Source of the DNA: an uncultured Prevotellaceae bacterium | GTDB taxonomy: Bacteria > Bacteroidota > Bacteroidia > Bacteroidales > Bacteroidaceae | Direction: 5' to 3' | Assembly (NCBI GenBank): GCA_946539635.1 | Contig: CAMNHS010000009.1 | Coordinates: 1-19,478 of the forward strand | Length of the DNA stretch: 19,478 nucleotides | Shown: piece after piece, positions 1-9,472 of the stretch | Layout of the letters: every line of letters starts with the position of its first letter | Position numbering within the stretch: position 1 is the first letter of the stretch | Made by a program: the position numbers and the translations under genes | Notes under the pieces: model-generated | Databases searched by the model: none | Told to the model about the DNA's origin: nothing | The model's input: only the letters and a program-made list of their open reading frames with translations

Positions 1-1
1 T

Positions 2-571
2 AACAATCAATATACTAAGGATATCGCTGAAGCTGTAAAGGTGATGCGAGCCGGTGGGGTAATCCTCTACCCTACTGATACGGTTTGGGGCATAGGTTGT
101 GACGCAACGAATGCAGAGGCAGTTGCCAAGATTTATGCCATAAAGAAACGTGCAGAATCGAAGGCTATGATATGCCTTGTAGATTCCGACAACCGCATAC
201 AACGATATGTCAGGAATGTGCCAGAAGTAGCATGGGATGTTATGACAATGTCAGACAAGCCTACTACCGTAATACTGGACGGAGCAGACGGATTGGCGAA
301 GAACCTCATCGCAGAAGATGGCTCAATAGCAATGCGCATTACGCAAGAACCTTTTTCGAAAGAGCTTTGTTACAGGATGCAGAAGCCTATTGTCTCAACC
401 AGCGCCAACATCAGTGGCGAACCAGCAGCACAGAACTATTGCGACATATCAGAAGAGATAAGGAATGCCGTAGATTACATCTGCACTTCCCGTCGTCAGG
501 AGCACCAGCCACATAAACCATCGTCAATAATCCGCATAAGGCAGAATGGTGAATTTGAAATTATCAGATAG
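2..571 (+). CDS. L-threonylcarbamoyladenylate synthase (Sua5/YciO/TsaC family), 5'-partial
   Basis: Makes threonylcarbamoyl-AMP from threonine, bicarbonate and ATP, the donor used by TsaD and partners to form t6A37 in ANN-decoding tRNAs; cytoplasmic. Visible family marks are the N-terminal YPTDTVWGIGCD motif, the basic IKKRAESK stretch that follows it, and STSANISG near residue 125 counting from position 41. The first in-frame start in the window is GTG at 41, but the frame stays open back to position 2 and encodes plausible family sequence (NNQYTKDIAEAVKV), so the true start almost certainly lies upstream of the window. The visible 190 codons are close to the usual family length of about 190-206. 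The 3' end overlaps the ClC gene by 26 nt, which suggests co-transcription. The family also contains YciO proteins of less certain function, so t6A synthesis is the likely role but is not proven here. Confidence 0.9.
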   Translation, partial: NNQYTKDIAEAVKVMRAGGVILYPTDTVWGIGCDATNAEAVAKIYAIKKRAESKAMICLVDSDNRIQRYVRNVPEVAWDVMTMSDKPTTVILDGADGLAKNLIAEDGSIAMRITQEPFSKELCYRMQKPIVSTSANISGEPAAQNYCDISEEIRNAVDYICTSRRQEHQPHKPSSIIRIRQNGEFEIIR

Positions 572-2330
572 CATCCTCACCTGGAGGCAGAAACACTTTT
601 CGGACAAGAAATTCATCCTTGTCCTTGCCTTCTTTGTAGGCATATTTGCTGCCCTTGCAGCTTTTGTGCTCCACTCTCTGATATACATAATACAAAATCT
701 GCTTACCATTGAAATAGGAGCAAACCAGTACAACTGGATGTACCTGATACTTCCTGTCATAGGCATATGGATTACTATGTTGTTTGTGCATTATGTGGTT
801 CGAGACAATATCTCTCATGGTATCACCCGAATACTGTATGCAATATCCTCAAAGCGCTCCCGCCTGAAAGCCCATAACTGCTGGTCTTCTGTTGTAGCAT
901 CAGCAGTAACCATTGGCTTTGGTGGTTCTGTTGGTGCCGAGGCGCCTATTGTACTGACAGGTTCAGCAATAGCAAGTAATCTTGGACAGTTGTTCCGCAT
1001 GAACAACAAGACCTTGATGCTACTGGTGGGATGTGGTGCTGCAGCAGCTATCGCAGGAATCTTTAAGGCTCCGATAGCAGGACTTGTCTTTACCATCGAG
1101 GTGCTGATGATAGACCTCACTATGGCATCGATATCTCCTATACTGATAGCATCTGTAACAGCCACCTGCTTTACATACATCCTTGTAGGAGATGCAAAAT
1201 TGTTTGACTTCACACTGGAAAACCCTTGGGTGGTAAATCGTGTACCTTCTAACATATTGTTGGGCATTGCCTGCGGATTAGTATCGCTTTACTTCATTAG
1301 GATGATGACTTTCTGCGAAGGAATCTTCATCAAGATACACAATCGATACGTAAAACTGATACTTGGCGGCATAGTGCTCAGCTCATTGTTGTTCCTCTTC
1401 CCTGCCCTTTATGGCGAAGGATATTCATCAATCAACATCTTGCTCAGTGGTAACGAAAACAACCTGCAACAGCTTACTACAAAGACATTCTTTGCTGGCG
1501 GAGGAACCATGATGCTGCTGGCGTATGTAGGATGTGTAATCCTGACAAAGGCATTTGCGACAGCAAGCACGAACGGTGCAGGAGGATGTGGCGGTACATT
1601 CGCACCATCACTATTCATAGGAGCCTTCGTAGGATTCCTCTTTGGAAGTCTTTGGAACCTTTATGAGCTTGGACCATTTTTCCCTGTAGAGAATGCTACA
1701 CTATTGGGAATGGCAGGAGTGATGTCAGGCGTGATGCACGCACCATTGACAGGTGTCTTTCTCATAGCAGAACTGACAGCAGGATATGACCTGTTTATGC
1801 CGCTGATGATAGTCAGTGTGTTTGCATACCTCACCATACTGATTTTTGAGCCCCACTCTATATATGGAATGCGACTGGCAAGGCAGGGAAAGCTGATAAC
1901 CCACCATACAGACCACTCTGTACTCACCCTGATGACCCTCGACAGCGTCATCGACAGAGAGTTCACACCAGTAGAACCTGACATCGAAATGGGACAACTG
2001 GTGCACGCTTTGAGTAAGAGCTATAGCGAGGTTATACCAGTATTGGGACCTGCCAACAATCTGCTTGGAGAGATTAACATGAACAAGATAAGACACATCA
2101 TATTCCGCACAGAATTGTATAATCACTTCAAGGTATCGCAGTTGATGCAGCAGCCAAATACAAAGCTGAGGTTGGGAGACCCTATCGAAGAGGTAATGCA
2201 GGCTTTCGACAAATACAACTCGCAGTATCTACCTGTAATAGACGACGAAGGACAACTGTATGGATATGTATCAAGAACCCACCTGCTGACACAATACCGT
2301 CAGATGGTGGCAGACTTTTCAAACGAATAG
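546..2330 (+). CDS. ClC-family voltage-gated-type chloride channel with C-terminal CBS pair
   Basis: An inner-membrane anion channel or transporter of 594 residues. Many hydrophobic helices span about residues 20-430, followed by a soluble tail (about 460-594) resembling two CBS domains, which usually bind adenine nucleotides. The second ClC signature reads GAEAP with the gating glutamate at residue 132, and the third reads GGTFAP at 349-354. The first signature is degenerate: S-H-G-I-T (90-94) replaces GSGIP. In the IEV motif, Val186 stands where proton-coupled ClC exchangers carry a second glutamate, an arrangement seen in true ClC channels. The ATG at 546 lies inside the preceding gene; GTG at 549 is the alternative. 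pyrD starts 2 nt after the stop. Family assignment is firm; channel mode and selectivity are inferred. Confidence 0.92.
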   Translation: MVNLKLSDSILTWRQKHFSDKKFILVLAFFVGIFAALAAFVLHSLIYIIQNLLTIEIGANQYNWMYLILPVIGIWITMLFVHYVVRDNISHGITRILYAISSKRSRLKAHNCWSSVVASAVTIGFGGSVGAEAPIVLTGSAIASNLGQLFRMNNKTLMLLVGCGAAAAIAGIFKAPIAGLVFTIEVLMIDLTMASISPILIASVTATCFTYILVGDAKLFDFTLENPWVVNRVPSNILLGIACGLVSLYFIRMMTFCEGIFIKIHNRYVKLILGGIVLSSLLFLFPALYGEGYSSINILLSGNENNLQQLTTKTFFAGGGTMMLLAYVGCVILTKAFATASTNGAGGCGGTFAPSLFIGAFVGFLFGSLWNLYELGPFFPVENATLLGMAGVMSGVMHAPLTGVFLIAELTAGYDLFMPLMIVSVFAYLTILIFEPHSIYGMRLARQGKLITHHTDHSVLTLMTLDSVIDREFTPVEPDIEMGQLVHALSKSYSEVIPVLGPANNLLGEINMNKIRHIIFRTELYNHFKVSQLMQQPNTKLRLGDPIEEVMQAFDKYNSQYLPVIDDEGQLYGYVSRTHLLTQYRQMVADFSNE

Positions 2331-2332
2331 AT

Positions 2333-3286
2333 ATGGCAAAGATAAATGTAAACATCGGGGCTTTGAGCCTCAAGAATCCAGTAATGACAGCCTCTGGGAC
2401 ATTCGGATTTGGTACAGAATTCTCGGATTTCGTACCACTTGAAGAAATTGGAGGCATCATAGTAAAAGGTACAACCCTAGAGCCACGGCAGGGTAACGAC
2501 TATCCACGTATGGCAGAAACGGCAAGCGGAATGCTTAACTGTGTAGGGTTGCAGAATAAAGGTGTAGATTATTTCTGTAAAAACATATACCCCACCCTCT
2601 TCCCACAGGGAATAGAGGAAAAGAAAAAGCCAACCATCATAGTAAATGTATCTGGCTCCTCACCAGAAGACTATGCAGAATGTGCAGCCCGCATTGATGA
2701 ATTGGAGAATGTGCCTGCTATAGAACTGAATATCTCCTGCCCAAATGTGAAGCATGGAGGAATGGCCTTCGGCACTACCTGTGCTGGAGCTTCAAGTGTG
2801 GTAAAGGCTGTCAGGAAGGCTTATCACAAGACCCTCATTGTAAAACTGTCGCCAAACGTAACAGACATCACAGAGATAGCGAGAGCCGTAGAGGCAGAAG
2901 GTGCTGACAGTGTTTCGCTCATCAATACCCTGATGGGAATGGCGATAGACATTGAGAAATATAATCCCAACAAGCCATCAACACTAAAAGAACTGTCACT
3001 ACTCTCAATCGGCACAGGAGGTTTGTCTGGTCCTTGCGTAAAGCCAGTAGCACTGCGAATGGTATATCAGGTTGCAAAAAGCGTCAAGATACCAGTAGTA
3101 GGACTTGGTGGAATAATGTGTGCCAAGGATGCTATAGAATTCCTGATGGCAGGAGCAACAGCAATAGAAATCGGAACAGCAAATTTCATTGACCCCGCAG
3201 TAACAATAAAGGTACGCGATGGCATCAACAAATGGCTGGATGACCACAATATCAACGACATACATGACATCATAGGAGTTCTGTGA
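2333..3286 (+). CDS. pyrD: Dihydroorotate dehydrogenase, class 1B catalytic subunit
   Basis: Oxidises dihydroorotate to orotate in de novo pyrimidine synthesis; a soluble FMN TIM-barrel enzyme. The active-site loop [13 protein letters not shown] carries the catalytic cysteine at residue 136, essentially the position of the class 1B cysteine in Lactococcus PyrDB. Also visible are a lysine-bearing [11 protein letters not shown] strand, [14 protein letters not shown], and the phosphate-binding GLGGI with [10 protein letters not shown] near the C-terminus. Its 317 residues match the class, and there is no N-terminal membrane helix as in class 2. Class 1B enzymes work with PyrK, an iron-sulfur/FAD electron-transfer subunit using NAD+, but no pyrK lies beside it here. 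It starts 2 nt after the ClC stop and overlaps the TamB start by 4 nt (GTGA), implying translational coupling. Confidence 0.96.
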   Translation: MAKINVNIGALSLKNPVMTASGTFGFGTEFSDFVPLEEIGGIIVKGTTLEPRQGNDYPRMAETASGMLNCVGLQNKGVDYFCKNIYPTLFPQGIEEKKKPTIIVNVSGSSPEDYAECAARIDELENVPAIELNISCPNVKHGGMAFGTTCAGASSVVKAVRKAYHKTLIVKLSPNVTDITEIARAVEAEGADSVSLINTLMGMAIDIEKYNPNKPSTLKELSLLSIGTGGLSGPCVKPVALRMVYQVAKSVKIPVVGLGGIMCAKDAIEFLMAGATAIEIGTANFIDPAVTIKVRDGINKWLDDHNINDIHDIIGVL

Positions 3287-6200
3287 AGCATCTCATAAGG
3301 TCGATAATATGGTTTATTGTTGCAGTATATGCAATTGTCTTCATCGTACCTAAGATTCCTTGGGTGCAGAAAACCATTGCAGAAAAGACCCAGACTCTAT
3401 TGTCACAAAAGCTGGGTACAAAGGTAAGCATAGGCAATATCGACATACGCTTTCCCAATCGTATCATCATAGATCAGGTCTATATCTATGACCAGGCAAA
3501 GAAAGAGATGCTTCGTACAGGTCGTATGGCTACGACGATAGACCTGTTACCGCTTCTGGAAAGCAGATACTCCATAAGTGCTGTACAGTTGTTTGGTACA
3601 AATGTAAACATTTATCACAAAGCCGACTCAACGCTTAACTGCCAATTTGTTATTGACTCCCTGAAATCAAAAGAGAAGTCGTCAACACCTCTTGACCTAC
3701 ATATCAAATCAATTATAATACGCAATGGAGCAGCCAACTTTGACAGCATCGGAATAAAGAAACTGTCTTCCAATATTGTTCTTAATCGTCTTACTGACGA
3801 CTCGCTGAATGTGACAATAAAGCGTACGTCGTTTATTGACAATTCCGGAATAGTAGTAAAGGAGCTAAACGGAAACATTTGGGCAAATTTCACAAATTCA
3901 AATTTCAACATACCATATTGGCACCTGAAGCTACCATCATCTGAGATAAATCTTGATAGGATTCATGTAAGCAAAAATGCTGACAATAAATACGACTTTG
4001 ATGGTTCGATATATTTCCCACAACTCTCCATGGATGACTTCACACCAGTATTGTCATCATACGGCATAACGATACCAGATATATTACAAACCATAAAGTT
4101 GGAAGGAAAAGTAAACGTTGAGAAAACATCAACATCATACCAAGCAACACTTAACCTTAATTCTAAAAACACAGACGAAATCACCATTAGTGCATCAGCA
4201 ACATCAAAGAACAACAAGCACGATGTGTTGATAAGCCGTTTTCACATAAAGGAAAATATACTATCTGCAATAAACAATATTACAAAACTGCCAAATGAAG
4301 TACTAAGGCTTGGCACCGTAGATGCCAGAGGACGACTGACAGCAGAAGGTGATGTTATGCATCCCACGCAGATAACAGTAGATGCTGATGCCCAAGCATC
4401 GAGAATCGGTTCTGTAGATGTGAATGGCGCATACAAGAACGACTATCTGAAACTGAGCATCAAGACGCCTAATCTGAATCTTAATGAAATAACAAAGAAG
4501 AGTCTCGGAAAAGTGGTATGCGACTTGAATATTGGTGCTGACATCATACAGAAAGATGAGATATATGACGTCAGGGCCATAAAAGTAGAAGGAAAGATAC
4601 CCGAAATTACAATCCAAGAAAGAACATACAGGAACATCTCCATAGACAGCAAATATGACAGAGGGCGCATCAAAGGTTTGTTTGCTATTAACGACTCTAA
4701 GGCAAGAACCAATATAGACATTGATGCACTGCTGAACCAAAGGAGTTTTCAGATACATGTTCCAAAAGAAGGCAACAATAAAGATAAGAAAGTCAGCATC
4801 AAGGGTATAGATTTTGCTAACATATTGCCCAATATCCATAACCTGACAGCAGACATTACAGGCACCCACTTTGTAATGAAAAATGGTAAGGAAGTGGATG
4901 TTGACAATATACATATTGACAAGACATCCCCCAGTCGAGACAGTACAAAACTGATAGTATCCACAGACTTTGCACAGCTGGAGATTTCAGGAGCAATAGA
5001 TTTTCAAACTCTTCCATATTCTATTGCCAACATAGTATCCCATCATCTTCCGTCTGCTCCCGGACTTCCAAAACAACACAAAGTTAACAATAATTACTAT
5101 ATCGATGCACATATAAAGGATCTTCATACCATAAAGCAGTTTGTTGACATACCATTGGAGATAACCCGTCCGATAGATATAAACGGATATGTCAACGACA
5201 AAGAAGAGCGGATAAATATGGCTGTCGATGCTCCTGTGTTGAGATACAACGACATAGAACTTACAGGAACACATCTGTCAATATGGACTCCTGGAGACGG
5301 CATTCATGCAGCATTGGAAACACTGCTGAATACGGAAAAAGGAAAAGTAAGCCTAAATACTGTCATGAAGGCTGCCGATGACAAGATGCTTACAGAATTC
5401 TCATGGGATAACATGAGAAAAAATATCTTCCGTGGAACGCTGTCAGCAATGTCAGAATTCTATCCAACACTTGGAGGCGGAAAGGCTATGCGCACCAACA
5501 TACCTATTTCACATTTTGTAGTAGGAGACACACTATGGAGCATAACATCAAAAGGTGTGGAATACCATAATGGAAAACTTACTATCAACAACCTCGTTGT
5601 AGGTAATGATAATCAAAGCATTAACATCAACGGAATAGCATCAAAGGAGGTGGAAGATTCGATGACGGTAAATTTGCATAATGTAAATGTAAGATATATC
5701 ACCGACCTCATAGACTTCAATCCGAAATTCTTTGATGGTTATGCTTCAGGACAGGTTACAGCACATAGTGTTTTCAACGATTTAGTAGCAAACGGACATT
5801 TGGAAGTTGCAAAATTCAAATTCAATCATGGAGATTTTGGAACATTATATGCAGATGCCAGCTATTCCAATCTTTCACATTCGATTGATATTGATGCTGT
5901 TTGTCTTGACGAAGGAGACAGGAGAACAAAAATCGACGGCTTTATCTCACCCCAAGAAAATACTATAGACTTAGCCATAAACACTCACAACACCCACTTG
6001 GGATTCCTCAACGCCTTCTGTAAATCATTCATGAAAGATGTTGATTTACAGGCTAATGGAGATGCACGTCTGCATGGAACATTCAAAGAACTGAATCTTA
6101 CAGGACAGTTGGTTGCTGATGGAGACTTTTCTATTATTGCCAACGGATGTAGATATAGTATGCCAAAAGACACTATCAAACTGGATATCAACAAGATACT

Positions 6201-7584
6201 GTTTGACGGCATTCCTATTAAGGACAAAGATGGTAATGTAGCGCTACTCTATGGAGGCGTATATCACGACCATCTGAAGAGGATTTCCTACGATATACAA
6301 ACACGCACAGACCGCTTCTTGGCATACGACTTCCCAGAACTGAAATCACAAAAGGCCCCAGATGCATCTAGTATCTATTGCGGTGTAGCATACATAGATG
6401 GAGATATAAGAATACAAGGTAATGACAATGATGTCTCTTTGTATGGAGAGATTAATGCTCAAAAAGGTTCTTTCATTACATATAATAGCACATCTCCTGA
6501 TGCCATCACATCGAAGGATTTCATTAGTTGGCATAGTATGACAGATGCTGATAATCCTGATACTGTCAAGACTAATCCTTCAACAGCATCGCCAAATGCT
6601 ACAGGAAACATGCGCTTTACCTTTCTCGTAACAGTACATCCAGAGGTAAAACTTCACATAATGATGGATGCTATTACGGGTGATTATATAGACTTCTATG
6701 GAGGTGGCAACCTGCGCATCAGCTACTACAACAAGGGAGCTTTTGAGATATTTGGAAACTATGGGATAGATAATGGTATCTATCATATGACAATACAAAA
6801 TCTCCTTAGGCGAGACTTTGACTTTATTAAAGGTAGCCTCATAAACTTTGGAGGTCCACCAAATCTTGCAAATCTCAATCTGCAAGCAATGTATCGTCTG
6901 AATAGCGTACCTCTCTCAGATCTTGGTGTTGGTTCATCATTTAAGGCAAATAACGTACCTGTCAATTGTCTAATGAATATCAGCGGCACGCCAGACAGAC
7001 CACTAGTTGATTTTTCTCTCGATTTGCCTTCTCTATCGTCTGATGCGAAACAAATGGTCAGCTCTTTGATAAATAGTGACGAGACTATGAATCAGCAAGT
7101 ACTCTATCTCCTTGCAATAGGACGTTTCTACTCACAAAGTACTGCTGGTAATGCCGGTTCTATGGGTACCACTACTACAACAGGCACCAGTCAGACTTCT
7201 CTTGCTATGCAAAGTTTCCTGAGTGGCACTCTGTCACAGCAACTTAATCAGGTAATAAATGGTGTAGTAAAGAATAACAATTGGTCTGTGGGTGCCAATG
7301 TGACACCAGGAACAGATGGATTCAGTAATGCTGAATATGAAGGATTGTTGAGTGGAAAGATGTTCAATAATCGACTCATCTTCAACGGACAGTTCGGCTA
7401 TCGTGACAATATAATGAAGAATACACAGAACTTCATAGGTGACTTCAGCCTGCAATATCTCTTGACACCTAATGGCAATATATCATTGAAGGTATATAAT
7501 CAAAGTAACGATAGATACTTTACCCGTTCCTCACTCAACACCCAAGGTGTTGGTATAGTGTTCCAGAAGGAATTTGGTAAGTAA
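3283..7584 (+). CDS. tamB: TamB-like translocation/assembly protein (DUF490 C-terminal domain)
   Basis: A 1433-residue envelope protein with one N-terminal membrane anchor (about residues 5-23) and a long periplasmic beta-rich region. The last 450 or so residues have the character of the TamB/DUF490 domain, ending in the beta-strand-rich tail FQKEFGK. TamB/AsmA-like proteins form hydrophobic grooves bridging inner and outer membrane and have been linked to outer-membrane protein assembly and phospholipid transport. The gene starts with GTG overlapping the pyrD stop (GTGA), since no suitable ATG precedes the anchor. A threonine-rich low-complexity stretch ([13 protein letters not shown]) sits near residue 1294 within the C-terminal domain. 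No TamA/BamA-type partner lies in the window. It appears to be the last gene of the cluster, followed by a GTTA repeat and a terminator. The large AsmA-like superfamily makes exact substrate assignment unsafe. Confidence 0.88.
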   Translation: MKHLIRSIIWFIVAVYAIVFIVPKIPWVQKTIAEKTQTLLSQKLGTKVSIGNIDIRFPNRIIIDQVYIYDQAKKEMLRTGRMATTIDLLPLLESRYSISAVQLFGTNVNIYHKADSTLNCQFVIDSLKSKEKSSTPLDLHIKSIIIRNGAANFDSIGIKKLSSNIVLNRLTDDSLNVTIKRTSFIDNSGIVVKELNGNIWANFTNSNFNIPYWHLKLPSSEINLDRIHVSKNADNKYDFDGSIYFPQLSMDDFTPVLSSYGITIPDILQTIKLEGKVNVEKTSTSYQATLNLNSKNTDEITISASATSKNNKHDVLISRFHIKENILSAINNITKLPNEVLRLGTVDARGRLTAEGDVMHPTQITVDADAQASRIGSVDVNGAYKNDYLKLSIKTPNLNLNEITKKSLGKVVCDLNIGADIIQKDEIYDVRAIKVEGKIPEITIQERTYRNISIDSKYDRGRIKGLFAINDSKARTNIDIDALLNQRSFQIHVPKEGNNKDKKVSIKGIDFANILPNIHNLTADITGTHFVMKNGKEVDVDNIHIDKTSPSRDSTKLIVSTDFAQLEISGAIDFQTLPYSIANIVSHHLPSAPGLPKQHKVNNNYYIDAHIKDLHTIKQFVDIPLEITRPIDINGYVNDKEERINMAVDAPVLRYNDIELTGTHLSIWTPGDGIHAALETLLNTEKGKVSLNTVMKAADDKMLTEFSWDNMRKNIFRGTLSAMSEFYPTLGGGKAMRTNIPISHFVVGDTLWSITSKGVEYHNGKLTINNLVVGNDNQSININGIASKEVEDSMTVNLHNVNVRYITDLIDFNPKFFDGYASGQVTAHSVFNDLVANGHLEVAKFKFNHGDFGTLYADASYSNLSHSIDIDAVCLDEGDRRTKIDGFISPQENTIDLAINTHNTHLGFLNAFCKSFMKDVDLQANGDARLHGTFKELNLTGQLVADGDFSIIANGCRYSMPKDTIKLDINKILFDGIPIKDKDGNVALLYGGVYHDHLKRISYDIQTRTDRFLAYDFPELKSQKAPDASSIYCGVAYIDGDIRIQGNDNDVSLYGEINAQKGSFITYNSTSPDAITSKDFISWHSMTDADNPDTVKTNPSTASPNATGNMRFTFLVTVHPEVKLHIMMDAITGDYIDFYGGGNLRISYYNKGAFEIFGNYGIDNGIYHMTIQNLLRRDFDFIKGSLINFGGPPNLANLNLQAMYRLNSVPLSDLGVGSSFKANNVPVNCLMNISGTPDRPLVDFSLDLPSLSSDAKQMVSSLINSDETMNQQVLYLLAIGRFYSQSTAGNAGSMGTTTTTGTSQTSLAMQSFLSGTLSQQLNQVINGVVKNNNWSVGANVTPGTDGFSNAEYEGLLSGKMFNNRLIFNGQFGYRDNIMKNTQNFIGDFSLQYLLTPNGNISLKVYNQSNDRYFTRSSLNTQGVGIVFQKEFGK

Positions 7585-7595
7585 GGGGGGAAGTT

Positions 7596-7619
7596 GTTAG
7601 TTAGTTAGTTAGTTAGTTA
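7596..7619. repeat. (GTTA)6 tetranucleotide tandem repeat
   Basis: Six perfect copies of GTTA lie 11 nt after the tamB stop and before the terminator. The repeat is non-coding. Slippage here could change the distance between the stop codon and the terminator but would not alter a protein. Confidence 0.95.
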
Positions 7620-7641
7620 ACTTTATAAAGTTTCAGAACAC

Positions 7642-7675
7642 AAAAAAAGGAATGCCTGAGGCATTCCTTATTTTT
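7642..7675. terminator. Bidirectional intrinsic terminator between tamB and the small lipoprotein
   Basis: A perfect 10-bp stem (AAGGAATGCC at 7647-7656 and its complement at 7660-7669) closes on a 3-nt loop. A T-rich run follows on the plus strand, and an A run precedes it at 7642-7648, which reads as a T run on the minus strand. It can therefore end both tamB transcription (plus) and lipoprotein transcription (minus). Confidence 0.9.
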
Positions 7676-7697
7676 CTGCTTGCAAGCAACAATTATA

Positions 7698-7856
7698 TTA
7701 CTCAGCAACTGTGTCGTTAGCTACTGTGTCAACTGCTACTGTGTCAACTGCAGCTGTATCAACTGTGTCTGCTGCTTCTGTGTTAGCTGTCTTGTTACCG
7801 CAAGATACCATTGTCATAGCAACCATGGCTACGAACATGAAAACTAATTTCTTCAT
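7698..7856 (-). CDS. Small secreted lipoprotein, 52 aa, with VDTVA-type pentapeptide repeats
   Basis: I do not recognise a functional family. The frame translates to 52 residues: a basic start (MKK), a hydrophobic segment (about residues 4-17) and a lipobox-like MVSCG with the lipidation cysteine at residue 19. The acidic tail is rich in Ala, Asp, Thr and Val. Residues 32-51 are four consecutive pentapeptides (VDTAA, VDTVA, VDTVA, NDTVA), repeated at DNA level as well. The ATG follows an A-rich leader, and a good Bacteroidetes promoter lies 54 nt upstream (7911-7943). The shared terminator lies just past the stop, so this is a complete monocistronic unit. Small acidic lipoproteins of this build are common in Bacteroidales, but their roles are unclear. 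Export to the envelope is well supported; function is unknown. Confidence 0.82.
   Translation of the reverse strand: MKKLVFMFVAMVAMTMVSCGNKTANTEAADTVDTAAVDTVAVDTVANDTVAE
7704..7763 (-). repeat. Four 15-bp tandem repeats within the lipoprotein gene
   Basis: Four in-frame 15-bp units encode [V/N]DT[A/V]A. The two middle units differ by one base (GTTGACACAGTAGCA and GTTGACACAGTAGCT) and the outer ones are diverged. Because the unit is a multiple of three, copy-number change would lengthen or shorten the tail without a frameshift. Confidence 0.9.
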
Positions 7857-7910
7857 TTTTTTCTAAGCTTTAAATTAATTGTAAAACAATCTTGTTCATT
7901 AAAACGGTTG

Positions 7911-7943
7911 CAAAGATAAGTACTTTTTTCATATCCTGCAAGG
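7911..7943 (-). promoter_or_regulatory. Promoter of the small lipoprotein gene
   Basis: On the minus strand, TTG (7941-7939) is followed after 20 nt by TATCTTTG (7918-7911), matching the Bacteroidetes -33/-7 consensus TTTG-N19-21-TAnnTTTG. The expected start of transcription leaves a leader of about 50 nt before the ATG at 7856. Confidence 0.75.
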
Positions 7944-7990
7944 ATTTTTCACTATTTTTTTATCATTCTTTTGTAACATTTTTGTAATTT

Positions 7991-8015
7991 ACTGTATTTC
8001 AATCATTTATACAGT
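7991..8015. other. Inverted repeat ACTGTAT-N11-ATACAGT
   Basis: A perfect 7-bp dyad with an 11-nt spacer sits between the divergent lipoprotein and mtaB promoters. It lacks a T run and does not look like a terminator. It could be a regulator-binding site, but nothing in the window ties a regulator to it. Confidence 0.35.
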
Positions 8016-8037
8016 GTGAATAAATGTTAAAATATTT

Positions 8038-8053
8038 TTGTGTCCGCACACAA
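8038..8053. other. Inverted repeat TTGTGT-CCGC-ACACAA
   Basis: A perfect 6-bp dyad around CCGC lies about 33 nt upstream of the mtaB -33 element. It could be an operator; the short arms in AT-rich DNA mean chance cannot be excluded. Confidence 0.3.
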
Positions 8054-8085
8054 TTACGTAAAAACATACTTTTTAAGCATTTTTA

Positions 8086-8116
8086 TTGCATATCTCGTAG
8101 TTTTTTCTTAATTTTG
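8086..8116 (+). promoter_or_regulatory. Promoter of the mtaB cluster
   Basis: TTG (8086-8088), 20 nt, then TAATTTTG (8109-8116) fits the Bacteroidetes consensus. The mtaB ATG comes only 9 nt after the -7 box, so the predicted leader is just a few nucleotides. The promoter position also excludes an upstream extension of the frame as part of the protein. Confidence 0.72.
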
Positions 8117-8125
8117 CAAAAATTT

Positions 8126-9472
8126 ATGATAAACACACCGATATTTCAAGGCAAGAAAGCGGCTTATTATACGTTAGGTTGTAAGCTAAATTTCTCTGAG
8201 ACATCCACTTTTGGTAGGATGCTCGAAGAGTATGGTGTCAGACGTGCAAAGAAAGGTGAGAATGCCGATATTTGCATCATAAACACCTGTTCTGTTACAG
8301 AAACAGCAGACAGTAAATCACGCCAGCAGATAAGGAAGACCATAAAGAACCACCCTGGAGCATTTGTGGTGGTAACAGGATGTTACGCACAACTGAGACC
8401 TGAAACAATAGTTCAGATACCAGGTGTTGACTTGGTATTAGGAAGTAACGAAAAAGCAAAACTAATTCAATTCCTTTCAGATAAATATACAGAAAAGGAA
8501 GGAGGCATAGAGCAGAAAGCAGAATATAAGGTTACATCTCAGCCAAAAGAGATAACATCATTCCAACCATCATGTTCTAAAGGCGAGAGAACACGTTACT
8601 GGCTTAAGGTTCAAGATGGCTGCAACTACTATTGTACATATTGTACTATACCATACGCACGAGGCAACTCTCGCAATCCAAGCATAGAGTCTTTGGTAAA
8701 GCAAGCAGAACAAGCTGCCAGCGAGGGTGGTAAGGAAATAGTGCTGACAGGTGTGAATATTGGTGACTTTGGCAGAACAACAGGAGAATCGTTCCTCGAT
8801 CTGGTAAAAGCTCTCGATAAAGTGGAAGGAATAAAACGCTATAGGATATCATCATTGGAACCAGATCTGATTTCAGACGAGTTGATAGAATACTGCGCTC
8901 ACAGCAGAGCCTTCATGCCACATTTTCATATTCCACTTCAAAGTGGCAGCGATACAGTACTGAAATTGATGCATCGTCACTATGACTCGGCATTATTCAA
9001 AGACAGAATACTACGCATAAAGAAAGCGATGCCTGACGCTTTCATTGGAGTTGATGTAATGGTAGGATGCAGAGGTGAGACACCAGAATGTTTTGAAGAA
9101 ACATATAACTTATTAAAAGAACTGCCCGTTTCACAGCTTCATGTTTTTCCTTATAGTGAACGCCCTGGAACATCAGCTCTCAAGATACCATATATCGTAT
9201 CAGAAAAAGAGAAACACGAAAGGTCACAGCGACTTCTGGAATTGTCCGACCAGAAGACAGAAGCTTTTTACCTATTATATATAAATAAGGTGAGAGAGGT
9301 GCTTTTCGAAAAAGCATCACGAGGAAAAGCAATGTATGGATTTACAGACAACTACATACGAGTAGTACTTCCTCCATCCAACGCATCTGATGCATATGAC
9401 AACGAAATAGTAAAGGTCAAAATAACAAACATCAATCATGACAGATCAAGCACAACAGCTATCATTGTTTGA
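8126..9472 (+). CDS. mtaB: tRNA t6A37 C2-methylthiotransferase (MtaB family)
   Basis: A radical-SAM iron-sulfur enzyme that converts t6A37 of tRNA to ms2t6A37. The 448-residue protein has the MTTase order. The N-terminal domain has three cluster cysteines at about 19 (YTLGCKLN), 55 (INTCSVTE) and 86 (VVTGCYAQ). The radical-SAM motif CNYYCTYC follows at 166-173, then a TIM-barrel section (LTGVNIGDFG, HIPLQSGSD) and a short TRAM-like tail. YTLGCKLN and the overall form favour MtaB over MiaB or RimO. I chose the ATG at 8126 because the frame upstream to 8024 contains the promoter and has no family resemblance. The end overlaps the glycosyltransferase by 35 nt. It shares a pathway with the Sua5-type gene at the window start. 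Confidence 0.92.
   Translation: MINTPIFQGKKAAYYTLGCKLNFSETSTFGRMLEEYGVRRAKKGENADICIINTCSVTETADSKSRQQIRKTIKNHPGAFVVVTGCYAQLRPETIVQIPGVDLVLGSNEKAKLIQFLSDKYTEKEGGIEQKAEYKVTSQPKEITSFQPSCSKGERTRYWLKVQDGCNYYCTYCTIPYARGNSRNPSIESLVKQAEQAASEGGKEIVLTGVNIGDFGRTTGESFLDLVKALDKVEGIKRYRISSLEPDLISDELIEYCAHSRAFMPHFHIPLQSGSDTVLKLMHRHYDSALFKDRILRIKKAMPDAFIGVDVMVGCRGETPECFEETYNLLKELPVSQLHVFPYSERPGTSALKIPYIVSEKEKHERSQRLLELSDQKTEAFYLLYINKVREVLFEKASRGKAMYGFTDNYIRVVLPPSNASDAYDNEIVKVKITNINHDRSSTTAIIV

Noticed and set aside
4303..4914. 203-codon minus-strand open frame inside tamB
   Set aside because: Antisense to a well-supported coding frame, with no recognisable domain and no promoter; a shadow frame.
7934..7951. 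ATCC-TGCAA-GGAT plus T run as a plus-strand terminator
   Set aside because: A 4-bp stem is too weak, no plus-strand gene ends there, and the bases are better explained as part of the lipoprotein promoter.
8024..8125. N-terminal extension of mtaB from an ATG at 8024
   Set aside because: The stretch is AT-rich, contains the -33/-7 promoter and does not resemble MTTase proteins; the family N-terminus begins at 8126.
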